From: Haplomitrium mnioides
Lineage: Eukaryota; Marchantiophyta; Haplomitriopsida; Calobryales
DNA length: 23,230 bases
Reading direction: 5' to 3'
Assembly: GCA_049999725.1 (NCBI GenBank)
Contig: JBNGIS010026023.1
Coordinates: forward strand, 1-23,230
In this document: positions 18,003 to 23,230 of the stretch, piece by piece
Numbering within the stretch: position 1 is the first letter of the stretch
Layout: every line of letters begins with the position of its first letter
The notes under the pieces: model-generated
What the model saw: the letters and a program-made list of their open reading frames with translations, nothing else
The model's database searches: none
What the model was told of the DNA's origin: nothing
Translations under genes and position numbers: made by a program

Positions 18003-18540
18003 GTAAGAAACAAAAAACTAGGGCATAACATGCTTGATGCAATCTACTTTGATGATTTCTTATGAAGCCTCTTCAACACATGCCAAGTTTTGTTCTAACA
18101 AGGCAATAAGGTCAAACAAACAAGGTAAACCACAATGCAAATCGACATGATCAAGCATACTCCTCAACAAAATGCACTCTCTATTGGTCTTATACAATGC
18201 AGTGATCTTTGCATGGCTAGAAGAGATACAAGTTAGAGTTCGACTAGTAGTCTTCCAAGATAAAGTAGCAAGGTCATATAAAAGCACATAGCCGATTTCG
18301 AATTTAGCATCACTATGATCAGATAAATATCTGTCATTCGTATAATTGGTTAGTATCTTGTAAGTGTGCTTGGGGAAATAAAGTCCTATATCTATGGTAC
18401 CTTATATGTATCAAAATTTACGTTTAAAATCATTCCAATGTTAAATAGTGGTTACATACTATGTCTAGTAAGAAAGTTCAAAACAAACTAAATGTCAAGT
18501 CGAGTTTGGTTGATAGGAAACATAATAATACTGATCCTTG
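17851..18540 (-). pseudogene. Third Copia fragment: RT C-terminus and RNase H, minus strand
   Basis: In the minus direction: NQTRLDI, NIGMILN-like degenerate copy of the RHWNGIKH region, then GTIDIGLYFPKHTYKIL, and from 18287 LLYDLATLSWKTTSRTLTC, SSSHAKITALYKTNRECILL, RSMLDHVDLHCGLPCL, LEQNLACVEEAS and a degraded KVDCIKHVMP. It closely follows the inner element's RNase H (for example MLDHVYLHCGLPC), so it is the same or a sister family. The RNase H Glu position reads HAK rather than HAE. The tail (NDIIFVHTFASKDNDTDVLT) is followed by a second copy of itself in tandem. No LTRs found. Confidence 0.8.
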
Positions 18541-19200
18541 AGAAAAAAGATGTTTCAAACCCAAGTAATATTTCAATTGCAATTCTCTTTCTCAACATAT
18601 ATTTATCTCAATGTGATGTATGTGTAATAATACAAACATGATGTTGTGTTATTCATATAAAAATAGAAAGGAGTAAAGGATGTGGTAAAGGGGAATTTTT
18701 AGAGTTGAATTGAATAATATTACTTGTCTTCGAAATTTCACCTAGATATTTTATAGTTGAAATTAGAAGTGACTTCAAAGTAAGAAATTTTATGGTTGAA
18801 ATTGGAATCAACTTCTAAGTGATCAATTATAAGGTTGAAATTAGAAGTGACGTATAAGTGAAGAAAATGGAATGACATCTTCTTCTCTTGTATAAATAGA
18901 AGAGCTTCATAGCCTTACTTCTCATTATGGAGTTCTTTTTGAATCACTTGGGTTCTCTAGTTGCTTGGCTTTTGCTTGTCTTATTGGCATTTGGTCGAAG
19001 AACTCTATAAGGGTTCATTCTTACTTGGATTTGGTCATTGAGTTCTTTTACATTAGTATTACAACTACGGTTTTTTTTTGTGGTGAGTTAGATAGAGAAC
19101 CAAGATGATGTGGTTCAAGAAATGCAACAATGTCTTTAAGATCTTTCACGCATTTTGGAAGTGAGAATGAAAGAAAGAGAAACTTTTTGAGAAGAAAAGT
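18541..19200 (+). mobile_element. Possible Gypsy LTR/leader with 39-bp repeats and TATA box
   Basis: Three units starting with GTTGAAATTAGAAGTGAC or a variant begin at 18756, 18795 and 18834 (period 39). They are followed by TATAAATAGA at 18891-18900 and then a T-rich transcribed-looking region. Repeats just upstream of a TATA box are typical of LTR promoter regions, and the Gypsy gag remnant starts about 300 bp downstream on the same strand. I could not find LTR ends, a second LTR or a primer-binding site. The part 18541-18755 shows nothing specific. Confidence 0.4.
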
Positions 19201-19209
19201 GTTATAAAC

Positions 19210-19790
19210 GATTTCCAACGCCAAAAACAAATGATGGGAAGATGGTTTGTAGTGCATTTGAGAGATTTTTATTTGATTGTGAGCAATATTTTGAAGCTAC
19301 AAACATTAGAAAAGATGGTTGACAAATTCTATTTACAGCAAGTCAATTAGAATGAGTTGCAAATACTTGGTGAAGAAATCTCGTAGAACAAGCACAACGT
19401 AGATTTGTTGCTCCTATTTTTTCTTGATGTGAACTCAAAGAAGCGATGATTTTAAGAGTTAGAGTTGTAAATGTTTCAAAAGTAGCAAGAGATGGATTGG
19501 CATAATTATAGAAACTTAGTACATTGAGAAGCTGTGACACATTTTCAAGATACAAATGTGCAAATTCTTGATATAAGAGAAGAAGAAGCACTATATCGTT
19601 TTCTTCAAGAACTGAAGCCTCACACGAGAATGGAAGCTAAAATGAGAGAGCCTACTCAATTAGAAGAAGCAATACGTATGGCGGAGCGGCATGACTCAAT
19701 ACTTATGACTATAGGAGCTAGAATGCGCCTTCAACCATTCAAACAACGTACTCAAAACTTTCCAAGTTGTAATGGAATTAAAATTTGATA
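19210..19790 (+). pseudogene. Gypsy gag remnant
   Basis: Ty3/gypsy-type gag in broken frames: FERFLFDCEQYFEATNIRKD (about 19250-19315), then TASQLE-stop-VANTW-stop-RNLVEQAQR (the second stop is TGA for an expected Trp), ELKEAMILRVRVVNVSKVAR, and from 19534 HFQDTNVQILDIREEEALYR, FLQELKPHTRM and REPTQLEEAIRMAERHDSIL. No zinc knuckle follows; the sequence passes quickly to the protease remnant, so the C-terminal gag is probably deleted. Confidence 0.85.
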
Positions 19791-20035
19791 AGAATTTGAG
19801 TCACATTGTTTCATATTGATGGTATAATTGAGAAACATTCTTGTAGAATGTTGGTGGATAGCGAGAGTAACCAAAAGTTTACATCACTACGTTTTGCTAA
19901 GATATTCAAAGCAAAATTTACGGTTTAGAGTGAAGAAATTCTTGCAATGGAGCAAGAGTTTTCTTTCTTTGTTGCTTAAATAAAGCCCATCATGAACTTG
20001 AGTAAAGAGAGAGAAAAATGTGTGTCTGCCTCAAT
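19791..20035 (+). pseudogene. Gypsy protease remnant
   Basis: RMLVDSESNQKFTSLRFAKI (about 19845-19905) follows the retropepsin pattern LVDSGATHNFIS. The active-site Gly is replaced by Glu (D-S-E at 19857-19865). The rest of the domain is short and degraded (MEQEFSFFVA further on). Confidence 0.6.
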
Positions 20036-20890
20036 GATAGATGATATTTTGAAGGATTTTGTGGATATGTTTCTGGAGGATTTGCCAAAAGAGTTACTAG
20101 ATGATTGAGGAATGCCTTTTTCGATTGAGTTGATACTACAAAGTACCTGTAATTGGCCTACATATCAGTTATCATCACAAGAATTAGAGGAGCTTTGAAA
20201 AACGTTGACGGATCCTCTTGAGAAGGATTTCATTCAATATAGTACTTTGCATTCGGAAGCTCCGGTATTCTTTGTCTTGAAGAAAGATGGTGGATTTCAT
20301 CTTTGTATATATTATCGAGGCTTGAACACTCAAACACTGAAGAATCCCTATCCTCTACCTCATATTGATTGATTTGTTGGATCAATTGAGTGGTGCACAA
20401 TTCTTTTCTAAGTTGGATCTTTAAAGTGGATATTGGAAAATTCCTATCAAGCCAAGTGACGTGCCAAAGATAACATTTTGTACAAGAGATGGACATTTTG
20501 AGTAGAAGGTTCTCGTATTTGGCCTTACTAATGCTCTAGCAATATTGATCAAATGCATCAAGTTCTTAATGGTTTATTAGATAAGTGAGTGTTGGTGTTT
20601 TTTGGATTATATCCTTATCTTTAGTGAAAGTAAAGTTGAGCGTTGTGAGCATTTCAAAGAAGTATTGCAAAGACTATGCAATTGGAAGTTTTATTGCAAG
20701 GAATCTAAGTGTGATTTTTTTAAGCAAGAGGTGACTTACCTAGAACATAAAGTGTTTGCAAAGGGCATCAAAATGGAGAAAGAGAAAGTTAATGTTATTA
20801 GAAAGTGGCCAACACCAACTTATAGAAGAGATGTTTGAGCTTTCAATGGATTGGCAAGTTTCTATCAAAGATTTAAACACTACTAGGCTC
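20036..20890 (+). pseudogene. Gypsy reverse transcriptase
   Basis: Domain order is nearly complete over three frames: [70 protein letters not shown], then (shifted) LLDQLSGAQFFSKLDL-stop-SGYW, KPSDVPKITFCTRDGHFE and VFGLTNA. The catalytic motif expected as F-L-D-D reads FLDYILIFS (about 20599-20625), losing the second Asp. It continues as EVLQRLCNWKFYCKESKCDF, FKQEVTYLEHKVFAKGI, and RKWPTPTYRRDV with a stop, then FNGLASFYQRF. TGG-to-TAG type stops recur (FE-stop-KV). Not functional. Confidence 0.9.
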
Positions 20891-21380
20891 ACATTGTTGC
20901 ACTGCTTACGGATCTGCTAAGCAAGGACACAAAGTTTCAATGGATGACCAAAGATCAAGAGGCATTTCAACAACTCAAGGATGTAGTGTCTTCTCGTCTA
21001 ATTTTACAACCGTATGATCCAAATACACATTGTATAGTTGATTTTGATGCCTCCAATTTTTCTATTGGAGTAGTGTTACAACAAGAGTTTGAAGATGGAC
21101 TTCATCCGATTGCCTTCATGTCACGCCAACTAGATGCAGTGGAGAGAAATTTTTCTACAAAAGATAGAGAACAATTTGCAATGGTTTATGCCACCAAGGT
21201 TTGGAGACAATATCTTTCAGGAAGGCATGTACTTATGCGCATTGATTACAAGCCCTTGTTGCAATTCATCGATGGGAAGATGAGCTACAACTCTTTGATA
21301 TCAAGTTGGAGTACAAGCCGAGAAGGTTCCATACCATCTTGATGTATTGTAATGAAGACTGGATCATCGACTAAATAAAT
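20891..21380 (+). pseudogene. Gypsy RNase H
   Basis: From 20944 an open frame of 132 codons: TKDQEAFQQLKDVVSSRLIL, then DFDASNFSIGVVLQQ (catalytic Asp present), IAFMSRQLDAVERNFSTKDR with the EQFA Glu, and MRIDYKPLLQF (Asp present). It is the best-preserved domain of this element. After about 21285 the frame shifts (LFDIKLEYKPRRFHTI), so the usual tail ending in ADALSR is lost, and an AT/GT microsatellite follows. Confidence 0.9.
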
Positions 21381-21393
21381 TGCAGGTTGCAAA

Positions 21394-21432
<39 letters not shown>
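21394..21432. repeat. (TG)10 then (TA) microsatellite
   Basis: TG dinucleotides at 21394-21413, then TA at 21414-21432. It lies between RNase H and the integrase of the Gypsy remnant and probably arose after inactivation. Confidence 0.95.
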
Positions 21433-21433
21433 C

Positions 21434-21820
21434 ATCTTGATGAAGCAACCAATGACAAAGTTTGACAAAAGTTGCATGAGGATGCCTTCTTTAGTCTGAT
21501 TAGGGTACGTTTGGCATTCAAAGATATGAGTATTATGCATTTTCCATTTGAGATGGTATTCTCTATCAAGGCTATCAAATATATGTTCTACATGATGATG
21601 CAATTTGAATGACCCATTCTTAAGAAGCACACGACATTCCAATCTCTAGGCATCTTGAGGTAGATAAGACTATGGAGCTACTTCAATGTACTTGGTGGTG
21701 GTCAAACCTAATTCGAGATGTTCGAGGCTTTGTTCATTCTTGTAAAAGTTGTCGGTAAAACAATTGTCATTAGAAGCAAAGTGACAAGATCTAAACTTAC
21801 ATGTTCCCACTGAACAATAG
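21434..21820 (+). pseudogene. Gypsy integrase zinc-binding region, plus copy
   Basis: Reading from 21552: DGILYQGYQIYVLHDDAI, then EAHDIPISRHLEVDKTMELL, CTWWWSNLIRDVRGFVHSCK and SCR. This carries the HHCC zinc-binding pattern (two His in HDIPISRH, two Cys in CKSC at 21741-21752) that precedes the Gypsy integrase core. The catalytic core is absent. It forms the left arm of the inverted pair. Confidence 0.8.
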
Positions 21821-22190
21821 GAATTGTTACTGATTGAAGAAGGCCAACTTGTTTTGATTTGAAGCCTAATTTTGTTGACAACTTTCAAAAATACGAACAA
21901 AGCCTAGAACATCTTCAGCTAGGTTTGGTCGCCACTAAGTGCATTAAAGCAACTCTATAGTCTTGTCGACTCCAAGATGGCTAGATATAGGAATGTCATA
22001 TGCTTCTTGTAAACAAGTAATTTGAAGTGCATCATCTTGTGGAACTTATATTTGATGGGTTTGAAAGAGAATACCATCCTAAATGGAAATAACATAATAC
22101 TTACTATTTTTGACTACCAAATGTGCCCTAGTAAGAAAAAAGAAGACATCTTCATGTAACTTTTGTCAAAAGTCGTCACTGGTTGCTTCA
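21821..22190 (-). pseudogene. Gypsy integrase zinc-binding region, inverted copy
   Basis: On minus, the same segment occurs: DGILFQTHQI, PQDDALQITCLQEAYDIPIS, SHLGVDKTIELL, RPNLAEDVLGFVRIFESCQQ, then N-stop-ASNQNKLAFF. The first Cys of the C-x-x-C pair reads Phe. It aligns base by base with the plus copy, including sequence before the domain (for example GAAGCAACCA beside TTTGACAAAAGTT). By eye the arms are about 75 percent identical. Confidence 0.8.
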
Positions 22191-22428
22191 GGAGGAAACA
22201 GAAGAAGAAAGACCGAAAGAAGAAAAAGCAGGTCAATAAGGTGCATCATCGCAAGGGGGGCAGCAAGGGGAGGTACAAGAAAACTGAACCCGAACGTGAG
22301 GCTAGCAGGAAGCCAGGGGCAGGGATTGAATTGATGAGCTGAGCGCCAAGTTGGAGGCGATGAACATCCTTCTGCCAGGGATCAAGCCGGAGGGATGACC
22401 CCTGCCGACCCGAAGAGTTGGAGTCTGG
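22191..22428 (+). other. Basic, GC-richer stretch before the gag-like frame
   Basis: Composition changes abruptly to A/G-rich sequence. One plus frame is Lys/Arg-rich (RRKQKKKDRKKKKQVNKVHH), another gives a 74-aa ORF ending at 22334. Such stretches occur in basic nucleic-acid-binding tails of gag proteins, but I cannot identify it. Stops separate it from the zinc-knuckle frame at 22429. Confidence 0.4.
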
Positions 22429-22497
22429 TGTGTCCGCTACAAGCAACACGGACACTCCCCCCAGGAATGTCCAAATGACACTAATGTTGTGTAGTAT

Positions 22498-22691
22498 GTA
22501 AGGGAGGAAGCACCAAAGTACGTGAGAGAAGAGGTGGAGTATGTNNNNNNNNNNNNNNNNNNNNNNNNNNNNNNNNNNNNNNNNNNNNNNNNNNNNNNNN
22601 NNNNNNNNNNNNNNNNNNNNNNNNNNNNNNNNNNNNNNNNNNNNGTAAGGGAGGAAGCACCAAAGTACGTGAGAGAAGAGGTGGAGTATGT
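22498..22691 (+). repeat. Identical 47-bp sequences on both sides of the assembly gap
   Basis: 22498-22544 and 22645-22691 are identical over 47 bases (GTAAGGGAGG...GAGTATGT) and directly abut the N run on each side. This is what is left when two overlapping contig ends are scaffolded with a default gap, or when a tandem repeat collapses. Removing one copy plus the gap (147 nt) would keep the reading frame. Confidence 0.9.
22545..22644. other. Assembly gap of 100 N
   Basis: Exactly 100 N, probably of unknown real size; see the flanking 47-bp identity. Minus-strand ORFs drawn through it (22246-22854 and others) are artefacts. Confidence 0.95.
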
Positions 22692-23230
22692 CTTGGAGGA
22701 GGCCCCAGACACAGTATATCAAATCAGCACGGGACCTTGGACAATTTTGAGCAGGCCTACAGGAGTGAACGCAAGGCCTATGAATAAGTGGGCTGCTACT
22801 CGACCATCTAGGACCACAATCATGGTGTGTTGGAATTTTGGCCAGCCTGGTCATATTTCAGCAAGCTGTTCGGAGCCGCGTAAGAGCAATTATGAGCAAC
22901 CGCCTCCCCTCTGCTTCCAATGCAAAACGGAGGGGCATGTAGCCAGGATATGCCCGTGCGGAAGGCTAGATGTTGCCTTTAGGCCAAGCTTGAATCCTCC
23001 TCCTCCCTCAAACGTCAATATGATCACTTTAGACATGGAGGAGGAAGCTGAGTGGCTCGGTTGGGAGACACCAACTTCGGATGATTGTTTCAAGGTCGTC
23101 ACTAGGACAGGAGCCAATGCCAAAAAGAAAAGCCACAGGAAGGTCGAGAAAAGAGCTGAGAAGGAAGTGGCTCGAGTGACCTCACCTCGGGATGATTTTG
23201 ATTATCGGCGAGATAATCCCAAATGGTTCT

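Larger units (their letters stand above)
21434..22190. repeat. Imperfect inverted repeat (about 0.38-kb arms)
   Basis: The two integrase copies are tail to tail with almost no spacer. At the centre lies a perfect 6-bp stem AACAAT/ATTGTT (21813-21818 and 21823-21828) with a 4-base loop. Arms span roughly 21434-21820 and 21821-22190. A transcript across it could form a long, imperfect hairpin. Confidence 0.7.
22429..23230 (+). pseudogene. Gag-like protein with three zinc knuckles, runs off the window
   Basis: Frame 1 holds three CCHC-type knuckles. The first (22429-22470, CVRYKQHGHSPQEC) and second (22828-22869, CWNFGQPGHISASC) have the second Cys replaced by Tyr and Phe. The third (22912-22953, CFQCKTEGHVARIC) is intact. 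A TAG at 22492 separates the first knuckle from the rest. After it the frame is open to the window end: a repeated acidic YVREE motif, a Pro-rich link, an acidic patch (LDMEEEAEWLGWE) and a Lys/Arg tail. Retrotransposon gag or a related nucleic-acid-binding protein is likely. It is more GC-rich than the Gypsy remnant upstream and may belong to another element. The gap at 22545-22644 interrupts it. Confidence 0.6.

Noticed and set aside
21670-21900. 76-aa minus-strand ORF
   Set aside because: Crosses the centre of the inverted integrase pair and is mostly antisense to the plus integrase copy.
22246-22854. 202-aa minus-strand ORF and overlapping ORFs
   Set aside because: They run through 100 N and are antisense to the clear zinc-knuckle frame.

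Overview
The window looks like an intergenic, transposon-dense stretch of a land-plant nuclear genome. The reasons are remnants of an L-type lectin receptor kinase gene, a small membrane-protein gene with plant G-box elements upstream, several Ty1/copia and Ty3/gypsy LTR retrotransposons nested in one another, and two 100-N scaffold gaps. I cannot name the species. No tRNA, rRNA, CRISPR array or bacterial-type feature was seen.

Left part (1-4929). A partial LTR (1-174) is followed by a decayed lectin receptor kinase pseudogene (about 325-1635). Its 3' end is cut by a solo LTR of the same family (1636-1910) flanked by the 5-bp duplication ACTTC. The only intact-looking cellular gene in the window is a 74-codon minus-strand gene (2867-3091) for a Cys-rich small membrane protein. 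A 42-bp minisatellite and a cluster of G-boxes lie upstream of it. The rest up to 4.9 kb is largely unassigned.

Centre (4925-17670). A plus-strand Copia element (outer; TSD TCTCT) carries a 110-bp 3' LTR and remnants of gag, protease, integrase, RT and RNase H in Copia order. A minus-strand Copia element (inner; 4939-10324; TSD ATAGG) has inserted nine bases inside the outer 5' LTR. The inner element lost protease, integrase and most of RT by internal deletion, leaving a gag zinc knuckle joined in frame to RT-C/RNase H. The outer RT gene is split by about 0.5 kb of divergent 36-bp tandem repeats.

Right part (17671-23230). There is a third Copia RNase H fragment (minus), then a Gypsy element remnant on plus: possible LTR, gag, protease, RT, RNase H and integrase zinc-binding part. 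An oppositely oriented second copy of the integrase segment abuts it tail to tail and forms a 0.75-kb imperfect palindrome. Next comes a basic, more GC-rich stretch, and last a zinc-knuckle gag-like reading frame that runs off the window and is interrupted by a gap flanked by identical 47-bp sequences.

The mobile-element genes are all broken, many by in-frame nonsense changes that look like C-to-T (or G-to-A) decay. I did not find a convincing new functional system. The most unusual items are the 36-bp repeat block in RT, the inverted integrase pair, the gag-RNase H fusion and the small gene with its minisatellite and G-box upstream region. Identities come from reading translations by eye; no database search was possible.
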